Origin: Daucus carota subsp. sativus | Taxonomy: Eukaryota > Streptophyta > Magnoliopsida > Apiales > Apiaceae | Reading direction: 5' to 3' | Assembly (NCBI RefSeq): GCF_001625215.2 | Contig: NC_030384.2 | Span: 44,736,390 to 44,800,389, forward strand | Length of the DNA: 64,000 nucleotides | In this document: positions 11,723 to 23,630 of the stretch, in pieces | How positions within the stretch are numbered: position 1 is the first letter of the stretch | How the letters are laid out: the number at the start of each line of letters is the position of its first letter | Made by a program: the position numbers and the translations under genes | Notes under the pieces: generated by a model | What the model saw: only the letters and a program-made list of their open reading frames with translations | What the model was told of the DNA's origin: nothing | Databases searched by the model: none

Positions 11723-14700
11723 TTACTCTATCACAATTTCTGATAATATCCCTCCTAAAGCCAATTCAAAGAGTGGAGCCTTGCCGCAACACTCTTTCTT
11801 ACAGCAACCCCTGACCTGCCTTACTTCTGAACTTTGAAAGTCAACATTAGAATCCAGCTTATCATCACCATTATCGCAGCAGCCATCAGTTGCAGCAGAG
11901 TTAGAGAGTGGCTCCATTGCCCCAAATGATTTTGGACTCCCAGATTTACATTGATGCTTTGGAGGATTAGAATCAGGGATGCACTTTATATCAACCTGGT
12001 TAGCAGAGCAACAATGTTGTTGACACTTGGATTTTGACTCGTAAATGGCTACATTCTGTTGTACTTCGCGAGCTTGATTATCATCAAGTTCACAATAACC
12101 TTGATCTTTGGGGAATGGCTCAATTTCCCCAAATGATTTTGGACTCGCAGATTCAGATTGATGCTTTGGAGAATTGAAATGAGGAATGCACTTTCTCTCA
12201 ACTTGGTTAGCAGGGCAACAATGCTGGTGACACTTGGATTCCGACTCGGACATAGCTACATTCTGTTGGACTTCGTGAGCTGGATTATCATCAAGTTCAC
12301 AGCAACCTTGGTCTTTGGGGAGTGGCTCCATCTTCCCGAATGATTTTGTACTTGCAGATTCATATTGATTCTTTGGAGAATTAAAACCAGGAATGCACCT
12401 TGTCTCATCTTGGTTAGCAGAGCAACAACGTTGGTGACAATGAGAATTTGACTCGGAAATGACTACATTTTGTTGCACTCCATGAACTGGAACATCATGT
12501 TCACACCCACTATGATCTTTGGGGAGTAGCCCAATCTCCCCAAATGATTTTGAATTCATAGATTCACATTGATACTTTGGAGAATTAAAATGAGGAATGC
12601 ACTTCGTCTCAACTTGGTTAGCAGAGCAACAACGTTGGCGACAATGGGGTTCTGACTCGAAAATGGCTACATTGTGCTGTACTCCTTGAGATTTTTGATC
12701 ATCAAATTCACAACAACCTTGATCTTTAGCTAAAGTCGTCTTCATTTGGAACCCACATGACAGTGAGCAGATGCCATTGGAGAGACTTTGCGCAGAACAT
12801 TTTTTGGGAAAATGTCTTGTGTGCATATGTTTCTTCAGTCTTTTAATAACAGAGCAACAGTGCTTGTGGCTAAGGGCAATTCTGTTGCCATGTCTTGAAA
12901 TAGAAGATTTAAAATTCCCTTTACTGTGGTTATCTTTATGTGCTAAGAGTAACATACTGTTGCAGATAACGAGCAAGCATGTCCCTGCATCTGCAAGAAC
13001 AGCAGCCCAAACAAGCGGATGCCCCATGATAGCTAGAACAACTATAGCAGTCTTGGTGATAACTGACAAAAATAAATTTTCAAGGATTTTCAGTTTCGTT
13101 TTCCTTGCAAGTCGAACGGCTAGGGGTATCTTTCGGATATCATTTGACATGAGAATTATGTTCCCAGTTTCCATTGCTAGTGCTGAACCAGAAATTCCCA
13201 TGGAAATACCAATATCAGCAGTGGCTAATGCTGCAGCATCATTTAGGCCATCGCCAATCATTGCAGTAGTTGATTCATGCTGGAAATCCTTAATTATTCT
13301 TGCCTTGTCTTCGGGTAAAAGTTCAGAATGGACAAGTTCTAGAGCACCATCGATCTAAAAATGAGTATAAAGGTATCGTTCGTCAGTACAATTATACTAA
13401 AGATAGTATAACACTATGCTACACACAAGGAAGCAAACATGTTGCAAGTATGTATACGGATATATGCAGCTTGTTATAAATTTAATGAATGTAAGCTGAT
13501 GCCTTAATGAATTTTAATGTGCCGTATTAGGATAACCTGATCTTGTGCATGCTTTGCTGCCGCTTGATGATCTCCTGTAAGCATAGCTGTTTTTATGCCC
13601 ATTGATTTAAGCTCTTGGATGGCCTCTTTGACTCCAGTACGACAAACGTCAGACAGGCTGAAAATTCCAGCAGGAAAAGACCCTGAGAATATGTATCCAA
13701 TAGACTTTCCTTCCATTTCATCATCTCCTATGGTTGGTACTGAAATGTTTAAAGGTCAAACCGAGATTATGACAAAACAAGAGTAAAGGGTCATGTGAAA
13801 AATAGTCGACACATGCTGTGAAAAGGGTCAATATACTATAAAGTCGAAATCATATATAATATGAAGTTTTCTTACATGTTAAACAACCTGCTCGAAGAGC
13901 AATTCTTTTGTTTCCGATATAGATGTCTTTCCCATCAATCTTCCCATAAATTCCTTCACCTGGAAAGTTATGAAACTCCTCAACTTCATCTGGCTTCGGA
14001 TCAACAGAATATGACTTTGCATACTTAACCAGTGCTTCTGCCATTGGATGACTTGACTTGCTCTCGATACTTGAAACCCTAAATGATATTTGAAATGTAT
14101 GGATATTAAGTGAAACTTTAAGTATCCAGTTATATGAAACAGTGTGTTTCTTGGAGCTAATCTACCAATGAAACATTACTTTAAGTTCGATGGTGAGGTT
14201 TATATATAATTACCAGTACAGTAGCTTGTCCAAGGTAATATGATCATCCTGTAGAATTGGTTTGAAATCTGCAACAATAAACTCCCCTGTGGTAATTGTA
14301 CCTGTTTTATCAAATGCCATTATCTTCACTTTAGCCAGAGTTTCAAGATGTTCTGCTCCTTTGACAAGAAGACCTGATTTAGCAGCATTTGAAAGAGCAC
14401 AGAAGGCAGCAACTGGGGTGGAGAGGACGAGTGCACAAGGACATGCGCTCACCAAAACAACCAATGCCAAGCGGCACCACTCACTTAAATTGTGTGCTCC
14501 TATTGCAGAGGGAACAATCACTAAGCAGAGAGCTATAGCTATGATAACTGTCACAAAAAAATATTGCTCTTATAGGTTAATAGACAAATGAGTGTATTCA
14601 GAAAAATATATTTATCTGCTCACAGTAGCAATTCCCAGCTAAATAAAAGTTAAGTTGCACAAACTAACACGGGGTGTAATATTTCGTGAATTTGTCAACA

Positions 14701-17119
14701 ATTCTTTGGGTTTTTGATTTATTCTTTTGTGCCTCTTCAACAAGATTTGCCATCCTAGTCACCACACAATCTTCCGGTAGAGCAGTAGTGTTAACGTTTA
14801 AATGACCTACAAATATTATGTAATAGTGTAAAAGATGGGGAAAAACAATTTTACTTAAAACATACATGCATATGCAAAAATAGTTAAGGTGTGTAATAAT
14901 AAAATATTTACCATTTAGATTGATGGTGCCGGCCCAAACAGTGGAGCCAATTTGCTTTGAAACGGGAAAAGATTCACCAGTTAAAGTTTTCTCATCAACG
15001 TCACAGTTTCCTTGTACAACAACTCCGTCAATGGGTATAACATCACCGGGCTTAATGGAGAGAATGGTGTTAAGCTGGACTTGATCAGCATTCACTCTTT
15101 CCCCGGTTTCAGCAATGAATGCCGTTTGAGGAACTATGTCTACGAGAGATGACATAGCAGAAGTAGCCTTGTGACTTGCCTTGAACTCGAGCCATTGAGA
15201 AAATGTGAATAAGAAAACTATTGCCCCAGCTTCAAAATAGTCTTTTAGCACAATTGATCCAGCAACTGCATATACCAAAATAGTTAACTTTCCCACTAAC
15301 CTATTGTGTGTCATTTCTATTCAAATATGTACTGTTGTGTTATTGATGTGTATGCTCTAAAGTGTGATATTGTAGTTGATTTTACAAGTTATTTTTTGAA
15401 GAGCCGATTGAAACCAAACCAAATAGTCTATAGAAATATCATCTCACTCCTTGCCGTACCTTATAATAACTTTCTTAAAATTGCTCAGTAATCCAAAACT
15501 TCAGAAAAATTTGTAACAAAAAAAAGGACGGCTGGAAATGCAATTTAGCTAGCCAGTTTTAATCTCCTAGAAACTACTTTACGTCATGAAAGGCCGGCTT
15601 AGCCAATGTGATTGCAGTGATAGCTTCATACAATAACATTATAAGTGAACATAAGGAGATGAACATATTAAGCAAATAACGTAACAAATATGGCAGGCAT
15701 GTGGAGAGGAAAGTGGTTGGTTGATCTTCTTTCGGTGCATTGCAATCTTAATCAGTCAGTCTTTGTTAAGAATCATAGCAAGGTAAAAGGGGGGAGTGAG
15801 GTACCTGTGATAAGGACAAGAATGTTGATGTTGGAGAGGTTGAAATGGCGTATAGCAGCAACGGCTTTCATGAAAATGGGAAAGATAGCAAGCGCAACAG
15901 CAGCCAGGCCCAGGTAATGGAGAGGACGATAAACATGCTGGAGTATTAAGGTTAACAATACCAAGAATCCCGAGCCTAATACAAACGGGCTTGGCCATTT
16001 CTTCTTGTTATTCTTGTTACTGTTTTCCCCTTCTCCAGCTTTGTCTTTGACACTTGCATTCAATCCTGATTCATTCAGAGCGTCCACTGCAATATAATCA
16101 TGATTTTTACATAACTTAAATTAATATATTCATTCAGAGTATGAATATTATTAAACTAGTTACATCTGCAACCTCCAAAATGTTCCCGCTATGCTTTCGC
16201 ATACTACAGTATATATTACAGGTGTAGTATAGGAAGCTAAAATCAAACCCAAGATTGATGGATATTTTATAGAACTTCCTCGCTCAGACCCAAAAAAATC
16301 CCCGATAACTGTATCCACAACTAATAATGTCCTGTGTTGACCATCCATTGTTGTAACAATCTTTCCACGATTTTTTATAGTCTAAAGATTTAAAACCTAC
16401 TCCCTCCGTCCCATATTTATTCTTCCATTTACTTTTGACATGTCTCTGTTCCATTTTAACTAAAGTATAATGTTTGACATTTTGATATACTAAGGTGTAA
16501 CAAAAGTAATAGTTACATCCAGCAAAAAAAATCAATTCCTATATCAAATTACAGTTTAAAATCAACTTCTTCTTTTTTGCCAGAAGAATCTAAACTTTTA
16601 TTTGATATAAATTTTATAATTATGACTATATTCATATGTGATATTTTTAGTACCTTAAAATGGGTGTTAAAAAATCAAACATCAAGTTAATTGGGGGCAC
16701 TGGGCAGAGACTATATTCTGTTTCCTAACAAAGATGTAATGTTCAGACATGAATCGGAAAAAATTATAGAACTATATTTTATAGACGGAAACCACAAAAG
16801 TAGACGTGAAAAAAGTTGTCACATGATTGTCATGATCATCTCCTGTAACCAAAACAGTGCGACGCTTATTTATAATAGTGCTGTAAAATTAATATAGGAG
16901 CGACTATAAAATTGGGAAGCAGGGAGTAAAAGTGATACCAATTTGGATCTGGGAAATAAGGATGGATTGATGATGAACGATGACAGTTCTTGATGGCACC
17001 ACCACCGTCACTTCCGTCACTCCTGGGAGTGGCTTCAGTATTCTCTCTATTAAAGACGCCTCTGAACTACAGCATAGCCCCGACACATTTAAGTAGCTTT
17101 TTTCCACCTTATTCGTCAT
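11723..17119 (-). CDS. HMA: P1B-type Zn/Cd-transporting ATPase (HMA2/HMA4 type)
   Basis: Eight exons: 17119-16939, 16086-15805, 15265-14912, 14806-14669, 14547-14214, 14078-13876, 13739-13537 and 13354-11723. They sum to 3327 nt, 1108 residues (remembered Arabidopsis HMA4 about 1170, HMA2 about 950). The N-terminal metal-binding motif is GLCCSSE, the GxCCxxE form of plant Zn2+-ATPases rather than the CxxC of copper pumps. Catalytic landmarks: TGE 250-252, CPC 354-356 in a membrane helix, phosphorylated D398 in DKTGT, HP 440-441, GDGLND 599-604, and the [10 protein letters not shown] helix. Residues from about 703 form a 405-residue cytosolic tail with ten Cys-Cys pairs. The family exports Zn/Cd across the plasma membrane, often for xylem loading. 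The exon 4 donor is least certain: the obvious GTGTTA site shifts frame, so I used GTTAGT one base on. Intron 1 holds a lone Stowaway end. Confidence 0.9.
11911..12727 (-). repeat. Four tandem 68-residue repeats in the HMA tail
   Basis: Within HMA exon 8 a unit of about 204 nt (68 codons) recurs four times. On the plus strand the reverse of CCSANQ recurs near 12000, 12208, 12413 and 12619. Each unit carries [10 protein letters not shown]-like, VQQNVA-SES, CHQ(H/R)[16 protein letters not shown] and KSFGE segments. Cys-Cys pairs and His are conserved while linkers drift. One unit reads [10 protein letters not shown] and another [10 protein letters not shown], each losing a CC pair. The frame is preserved throughout, so the array is translated. 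Known HMA4 tails bind zinc through such pairs. Confidence 0.88.
16400..16440 (+). repeat. Solo Stowaway/mariner-type terminus in HMA intron 1
   Basis: A TA followed by CTCCCTCCGTCCCATATTTA at 16400. No matching inverse terminus was found before the intron end, so this is a truncated or decayed copy. Confidence 0.6.
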
Positions 17120-17856
17120 CTCCTGATCGTGAACAAGGGTAAGACATTCAATGATAACAAAGTTAATGAAGCGTCGAATTATATAGGCAGTGTTGTGTGT
17201 ACTGTGCACTGTATACAGTATACACCGTATACAATTACGTATGAGAAGGGGATCTGTGTAATATAACATTGCCAATTTGAAAATTTTACCATTTATTAAT
17301 TATCATATGGGAATTCAGACAAAGACCCTCAAATTTTTTTATTATTATTTTTTCTTAGCAATTGCCATTTAGGGATTTCGATTCAGGATCCTAGAGCATC
17401 TTAAAATTTAATTATTAGCATAGTAAGAAAGTTCTAAATATAAATATAAATTTATATGAATTATAAATAAATAAAAATATTATAATGTATATGCATACAA
17501 TTTATATCATATTCATAATAATTGACTGATTAGATGGAGGGCACATTTAGTCATAAAAGTAGTAAATTTATTCACGCAACATTAAATATAAAAATAAATT
17601 TGAAGAGTTGAAATAGTTATAATATTATTCTATATTTAAAATAAAAATTGTTAAAAATCTATGTGATAACCAAAATTTGATATTATTATGAAGAGTTCGG
17701 ATATCTTATACTATTCTGATATGTGACTTATATTAATATTTATTATTTTAAATGATTATATATATATGTACTATTAAATTTAGATATTAAAATTAATATT
17801 TAATAATGAAAGTATTAACCAAAATTTGTTCATAAACTAAACTTAGACTTCACTTA
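17120..17856. other. HMA upstream region, AT-rich
   Basis: 5' flank of the HMA gene. The open frame extends upstream of the chosen ATG to 17275, but that extension is not metal-binding-domain-like. Beyond 17290 the sequence is very AT-rich, with no motif or coding stretch I can defend. Confidence 0.4.
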
Positions 17857-18332
17857 GAGCATCTTCACCATAAAAATCACTTAGCTAAAATGTAAGTTGG
17901 CACATCAAAAATAAAAAAATACAGTCAATTTGTCAAAAAAAAACTCACACTCCAACCCTATTTTATTTGTCGAACCTCTACAAGTCTGTAAAAAATTCAG
18001 ATTGCGCATCATTTATTACAATATTAAACTAATATATTTTATTTTAATAATTTGAAATATTAATAATATAATATTTTTAAATTGTAACCCACCAATATAA
18101 CCAATTGAAGCACGATTCATTTTATATTGATTAGTTATAATTTAAAAATAATATTTTAAATTATTATAAATAAAATATATTACTTTAATATGATAACAAG
18201 TGATGCACAAAGTGCTGGACAAATATAATCAACTATAAGAGTTTGACTATAATTATAGACGAGATGCGGGTAAATTACTCTTAGATGCTATTGTAGCCAA
18301 CCCGATCGGGGAGCAACCCAGTGGAGATGCTC
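17857..18332. mobile_element. PIF/Harbinger-like MITE
   Basis: Left end TTA then GAGCATCTTCACC; right end GTGGAGATGCTC. About 476 bp. The reverse complement shares GAGGTTCGACAAAT, the AT-rich tract and a conserved AAATGATG(T/C)(A/G)CAATC region with the copies at 4796-5454. The right-hand TTA is not preserved, which suggests age. Confidence 0.65.
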
Positions 18333-18465
18333 CGACAAAGCTTACAAGTACATACATAGATTAACAGGGTGAATCAGTTTTGGTAACATGACATTTTTAG
18401 AAGACAAAATGGTTAGTATTACTCCCTCCGTCCCATTTTAAGTGCTTTTTTAGAAAGGTTTGTCT

Positions 18466-18490
18466 AACCTGTGCCCTCAGGGCACAGGTT
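18466..18490. repeat. 25-bp palindrome near MLE left end
   Basis: AACCTGTGCCCT, a central C, then its reverse complement AGGGCACAGGTT. It sits 45 bp inside the MLE left terminus. A near copy (TGTGCCCT-G-AGGGCACA) is at 22957-22973. Confidence 0.75.
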
Positions 18491-18670
18491 TAAGACATTT
18501 ATTGTATCTTGTTTTCATGCACAGTACCATTGTTAATGTATTAATTACTGATTAGAAAATTGGGATCTTTTTAAAAATACCCATCTGTAAAATTAGTTTT
18601 TTAAAAATACTACCATCTTTTTCATTGTTTTTAAAAATACCTTTTCATAAAAATTTTTTTCCAAAAATAC

Positions 18671-19210
18671 GATTTGCAACTTTTGCAACCTCATTTGCAA
18701 CCTTGGGCGGCGCAGCCGTAAAAGTTGCAAATGAGGTTGCAAAAGTTGCAAATAAAAATGGAAAGTTGCAACTGTTGCAACTGTTGCAACCTTGGGCGGC
18801 GCAGCCGTAAAAGTTGCAAATGAGGTTGCAAAAGTTGCAAATGAGGTTGCAAAAGTTGCAAATAAAAATGGAAAGTTGCAACTGTTGCAACTGCAATTGC
18901 AACTAGTTCAACTGAAAACTGTAAGTTGCAAATGAGGTTGCAAATGAAGTTGCAACTGCAGTTGCAACTTTTGCAACTGCAGTTGCAACTTCATTTGCAA
19001 CCTCAGTTGCAACTAAATGCAACTGAAAACTATATATAGTTGCAAATGAGGTTGCAAAAGTTGCAAATGAGGTTGCAACTGCAGTTGCAACTTTTGCAAC
19101 CTCAGTTGCAACTAAATGCAACTGAAAACTGCAAGTAACAACAGATGTATGGTGTGCCCCTGGCGGGGCCATTAGATTACAATAGAATCAACTGAATGCA
19201 ACCATATGCA
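18671..19210. repeat. GTTGCAA/TTGCAAC short-motif array
   Basis: Dense repetition of TTGCAA in both orientations, in 6-12 bp steps (GTTGCAAATGAG, GTTGCAACT). A block of about 90 bp starting CTTGGGCGGCGCAGCCGTAA occurs at about 18701 and again at 18790. The open frames across it are low-complexity (VATEVAKVATAV) and are not taken as genes. Confidence 0.85.
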
Positions 19211-19251
19211 ACTGAATACAACCATATGCAACCATATATGCAATTACAAAT

Positions 19252-19302
19252 CCTGATTTCAAGTTCCAGTTTTCAAATGTCATTTTCGACCTCATTTTCG
19301 GA

Positions 19303-19390
<88 letters not shown>

Positions 19391-19441
19391 TCCGAAAATG
19401 AGGTCGAAAATGACATTTGAAAACTGGAACTTGAAATCAGG
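19252..19441. repeat. 190-bp perfect palindrome with 80-bp AT core
   Basis: Left arm from CCTGATTTCAAGTTCCAG to GGAATCG (19252-19306), an alternating AT tract 19307-19386, then the exact reverse complement of the left arm to 19441. I found no mismatch in the arms when reading. It can form a long hairpin or cruciform. It lies in the middle of the Mutator-like MITE. Confidence 0.9.
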
Positions 19442-21482
19442 TTGCAACACGGCTGGCGCCGCCTGTAGTTGCAAATGAGGTTGCAAAAGTTGCAAACAGT
19501 ATTTTTGAAAAAAAAATTTTATGAAAAGGTATTTTTAAAAATAATTCTGGAAGGTAGTATTTTTGAAAACAATAAAAGAAAAGGTAGGTAGTTTTGTAGA
19601 TTTCCCTAGAAAATTCAAATGTTCACATCTATCAAGAAAACTTGATTTTTCATTTACTTTTGTATTGTATTATATTTTTATTATTTATATTATTTAATAA
19701 TATTAAAATAATAAAAAAAATCATACATTTGTTATTAAATATAAAATTGGTTGATTCCGTTAGGAGGCTGATTTTAATTAGAAAATTAATGTATATGCAG
19801 GGGGGCTTGTTATTATTTGTGGGTTGAGATCAATTAAAATTTATTTTATACTCGATTAAAATTTAATAAAAAAAATATCTTATGATCCCCACATTTTTTG
19901 AAATAAAATAATATTTTGTCATAAGTATAAAATGTGAAAGATAAGTTATAAATAGAGTATATAATCTACTTCTATATATTAAATGGCAACCAAGGGCAAA
20001 AAGAGCAAATAAAATGGCTGTGAAATATCTATTATACCTCTATATTAATTGTAATTACAAAATTACCAATAGATGACTCATTTATTATATTTGATATATT
20101 GAGTATTAGTAATTAATACATTTACATAATAAATATCTATTTAATTACCTTTGTCACTTATTTATGACCGCTCATTAAAAAAAATATATATGTGAATTGA
20201 ATTTGAGATATTTAAACTAACTCTCATGTAAACTCTACGATCATAACTATTAAATTAAGATCTCTTGATTCTCATTTTATCAAAAAAAATATAATTTTTT
20301 TTATGTGCGGATATCTCAAATTAATTTCGATTTAACTTAGTGTTGGTTCGAATATTATAATTAATTAGTTTTTATATTTTTAATGGAGTGATTTTGTTGA
20401 CTAATCTTTTTTTTAATCTCATACACGTGTGTGTGCTTGTGTGTGTGTATAATAATACAATCATATTTATTAATTTAGAGTTTTACATTAATTATTGACA
20501 CTAAATTTCATAACAAATAGTAGATTTGTTACGTCTTGTGTTAAAAAGCCGGAGTACAAATTTTTTGTTTTTGGCATATATCTTGTGATATAAAGAATAT
20601 GATTGGTGACGGTGTGACGGTGTTCAATAAAACCTCTAACACTCAAGTGGCAAGTCAATTAACAGCTAACTGATATTCTAAAATTTGAATTTCAATTTGA
20701 CTTGTTAAGCCTATTGAGTAACGAGTACTCATTTTAGTTGAAAATTACTTATTTAAAAAAATGGATATATTTATAAATTGATTTTAGATATTAAATCATT
20801 AATATATATATATATATAATAATTTATAGTTTATATTATAATATTATATAAAATTTTACAAATGTTAGATAATTATGTTATCATGTGAAATTTTTTCCAT
20901 TTTTAACTTGTTCTTTATTTTTCAATTTAATGTATAATCCAAGTTGCCCCGATTTATTTATTTTTTGGGTAAATGAGGACTACACCATGTAAAATTTTAT
21001 ACCAAGAAAAGAGAATTTACAACGAGAGGACTACTCTCAAATTAAAATCTCGAAAAACACATCTCAAAGAGGGAGTGTCAATAGAAACTAAAATAACAAA
21101 ATTTCTAACCGAGAAAAGAAGTTTTTGAATCGAGTTATGTTTGAGCTTTATCCGAGTTAAACTCAAAATCGAGTTACCGATCAAATTAATCGAATTTTAA
21201 TTAATATATTCCAATAGTTAACTATTAAACAAATAATCATATATAGATTATTATATTAAAAAAGGTCCATTGGATATCGATAAACTCCGATCATAAGGTA
21301 ACAATAGGGTATTCAAGAGTCTATCGACATGTTAGGTATCTACTCATTATAATAATAGCATGGACTTGGATGGTATTAAATATATATGAATAATAATCGT
21401 ATCGTGATCTGAATTAGAGATTTCAGAATTGGAGTTAGGTATGTTAGAAATAGATTCTAATTTAGATATATTTAAGATGACT

Positions 21483-21748
21483 CCACGAAATTACTGTGAG
21501 AGTCAATTGTGAAGCTACTGATTTCGGAGGAGATGCAGGTTGGATTGAACAAGAAACCATCATCTTCGTTTTTAATTTTCAGAATATTTGTATTCAGTCA
21601 GTTAAGCAATCCGAAAACAAAGCGGCTAATTATTTAGCTCGTTTATTTGTTTTTCAACCTGGTTGCATGATCAATTGGGGGTTTGTCCCGATCGATTGAG
21701 TCTCTTTCGTATTAATGAAATCTGCTCTAAATTTTGGCAAAAAAAAAA
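21483..21748 (+). mobile_element. 5'-truncated L1-type LINE tail
   Basis: Flanked by 9-bp AAGATGACT repeats (21474-21482 and 21749-21757), with a poly-A tail at 21739. The frame reads VKQSENKAANYLARLFVFQP then NWGFVPID, resembling the C-terminal RNase H region that plant L1 elements carry (NKAA..LAR motif). Only about 250 bp of the 3' end was inserted, typical of truncated target-primed reverse transcription. It lies inside the Helitron. Confidence 0.75.
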
Positions 21749-22139
21749 AAGATGACTATATATACATAATCATATTTTCTCTATTATTTGTGTTCAAGAT
21801 GTAGACTTGAGTATTATTTGAGAGCGGATGCTTGAGTATGTTAGGCTTGATTATCATAATTTGATTGATTGTATTATTGATACGAATTTGAATCTCATAT
21901 TTATTAATCCTAATTCAACCGAGTGATGTCACTAACTGATAATTGATTGATAATTAGTAAAACACGCTGATGAGTAAGATATATAAATATATAGAGATTT
22001 ATTTTAAAAAAAGGGGGTAGGAAAGAAAGAGGGAGGGAAAAATAATAAGTATCAACAAGTATTATATTTATCTTAACTATATGGTTGCCTCTTGGCAAAA
22101 AAAAAACTATATGGTTGCCTCTTATAAGCATGTTTTATA

Positions 22140-22451
22140 CTCCCTCCATCCCATTTTAATTGACACTTGTTCCTTTTTGGGACGTCCCAAAAACAATGAA
22201 CCTATTAATCTTACTATTTTTGAACACTACTTTTCACTATTACACCCACTACTTTCTTCCACTATCTCTATTCTATAATAACATAAACATTATTACCCCC
22301 ACTACTTTCCTCCACTATCTCAAATCTATTATTAAAATTTTGATGGGTCCCACCACTTTATCAACTTTTCAACTAATTTAATCTCTTTTATTACCTTTTT
22401 CTTAATCTCCGTAAAAGTCAAAGCAGTTCAATCTTTTCGGGACGGAGGGAG
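22140..22451. mobile_element. Stowaway MITE
   Basis: 312 bp with ends CTCCCTCCATCCC and CGGGACGGAGGGAG flanked by TA on both sides. Interior contains GATGGGTCCCACCACTTTA, also found in the copy at 44020-44300, so the two are one family. The terminus resembles that of the mariner-like element around it, which could supply transposase in trans. Confidence 0.9.
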
Positions 22452-22956
22452 TATATTATGTCCATCAGTGTTCGAACTTATCTCTTTTTAATGATCGTAG
22501 CACATGAACATATTAAATCAGTTTTAATTATCCTACTATTTCATGGGTTTGCTTATATGATTCACTCAAACGCGCCTATAATTTTTATCGTTTATAAACA
22601 CATTTTATTATGTTTGATTGAAAAACACGCTGAAAAATTGCAATATAAACCTCTTTCATATGCAATTTTACAGTGTCAATTCGAGCTATATGGAAATTTG
22701 TCAGTTATGTTGAATCAGTTATCATGGATATTATTAATTTATTCTAAAAAATATATCTAAAAATTCAATAAAATTAATATTTTATTAAAAATATTCAAAA
22801 TTTGAACTATTAATCAAAATATACTATATAGAAAATAATTTATAAATGACGGGTCCGTGCCTCGCATGGGCTTTTACGCTAGTTAGTATATATACACATA
22901 CACTGATACTTGTGCAAGTCAAAAGAACACCTAATGATGGTAATCATGACTTATCC

Positions 22957-22973
22957 TGTGCCCTGAGGGCACA
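22957..22973. repeat. Second copy of the TGTGCCCT palindrome
   Basis: TGTGCCCTGAGGGCACA followed by TGTTAGACATT, resembling the right side of the palindrome at 18466-18490 (GTTTAAGACATT). It lies about 75 bp past the Helitron 3' end, within mariner-like sequence. Confidence 0.7.
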
Positions 22974-23630
22974 TGTTAGACATTCCGTTTTTAGAATAGA
23001 GGTGGTGTTCCAAATTAACTGCTGTTCTCACATTTCCACAAAATATAAGATTATCATTTCCAGCTTTACCCTTATTAATGAGTCTTTATGTCTGTCAAAC
23101 TGGTTTGTTAGTATTCCGTCTCCAGTAAAACTCAATTTGCTTTCATACACATCATTGGACTGTACTACTTTGAATGAGTATTGAAAAATTATTGTTTAAT
23201 GAAAACAATATTTATAAAAGAAATACTTTTAGATTGTTAGATTTTTTAACAAAAAAGAGTACCAATATATTCTTAAAATATATAAAATCTAACAAAAAAA
23301 ATTAAAATTAATATTAATACATAATTTATTTTTTATACACTATAAATGTAAAGTTTTTAATATTACAAATTTAAACCTGAAATAAAAAAAAATAAAAAAT
23401 ATTATCAAGAAAACAAAAATAAAATAAAAATAATTTCATGCATGCATTCATAAGGGTTCAGTACAATTTTAAATTCAACTTGTAAACTAAAGTACTACCA
23501 CCACGATAAACAGATCAGATAACATTAGGCCAACAATCTCTGTGTTTCTTCTATCAACTTCAGATCACAGCTAAGTTGGCTAGGTAATTTCTCATCCTTT
23601 TCCAACCTTTCTTTGTTCATATGTGGAATT

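Larger units (their letters stand above)
18562..19606. mobile_element. Mutator-like MITE with 9-bp target duplication
   Basis: Flanked by identical 9-bp TAGAAAATT at 18553-18561 and 19607-19615, the length typical of Mutator. Ends begin GGGATCTTTTT (left) and, in reverse, GGGAAATCTAC (right). Inside the ends both arms carry AAAAATACTACC, AAAAATACCTTTTCATAAA and TTTGCAACTTTTGCAACCTC in inverted order, so the inverted repeats extend over 100 bp. The interior is a GTTGCAA-rich array and a large palindrome. No transposase coding seen. It lies within the mariner-like element and so is younger than it. Confidence 0.8.
19965..22882 (+). mobile_element. Non-autonomous Helitron
   Basis: The 5' end reads A|TCTACTTCTATATATTAAA at 19965, and the 3' end is a GC-rich hairpin (GGGTCCGTGCCTCGCATGGG) followed by ACGCTAG|T at 22882. 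This is the TC...CTRR structure inserted between A and T. The second Helitron at 27005-27421 has the same kinds of ends. No Rep/helicase coding was seen. It contains a LINE tail and a complete Stowaway MITE. Pairing of these two ends is inferred. Confidence 0.65.

Noticed and set aside
12771-13358. 195-residue plus-strand open frame
   Set aside because: Antisense shadow of the HMA exon 8 coding sequence.
17120-17275. Upstream in-frame extension of the HMA start
   Set aside because: The extra residues are unlike the family; the ATG at 17119 starts directly before the GLCCSSE domain.
18645-19172. Open frames rich in VATEVAKVAT
   Set aside because: They are translations of the GTTGCAA array, in several frames, with no start context or family match.
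18671-19210. CRISPR-like repeat array
   Set aside because: Motif spacing is irregular, repeats are in both orientations and this is plant DNA.
19196-19495. Open frames with long IYIYIY runs on both strands
   Set aside because: They are translations of the alternating AT core of the palindrome.
22458-22760. 100-residue plus-strand open frame
   Set aside because: AT-rich, within the Helitron, no recognised domain and poor codon character.
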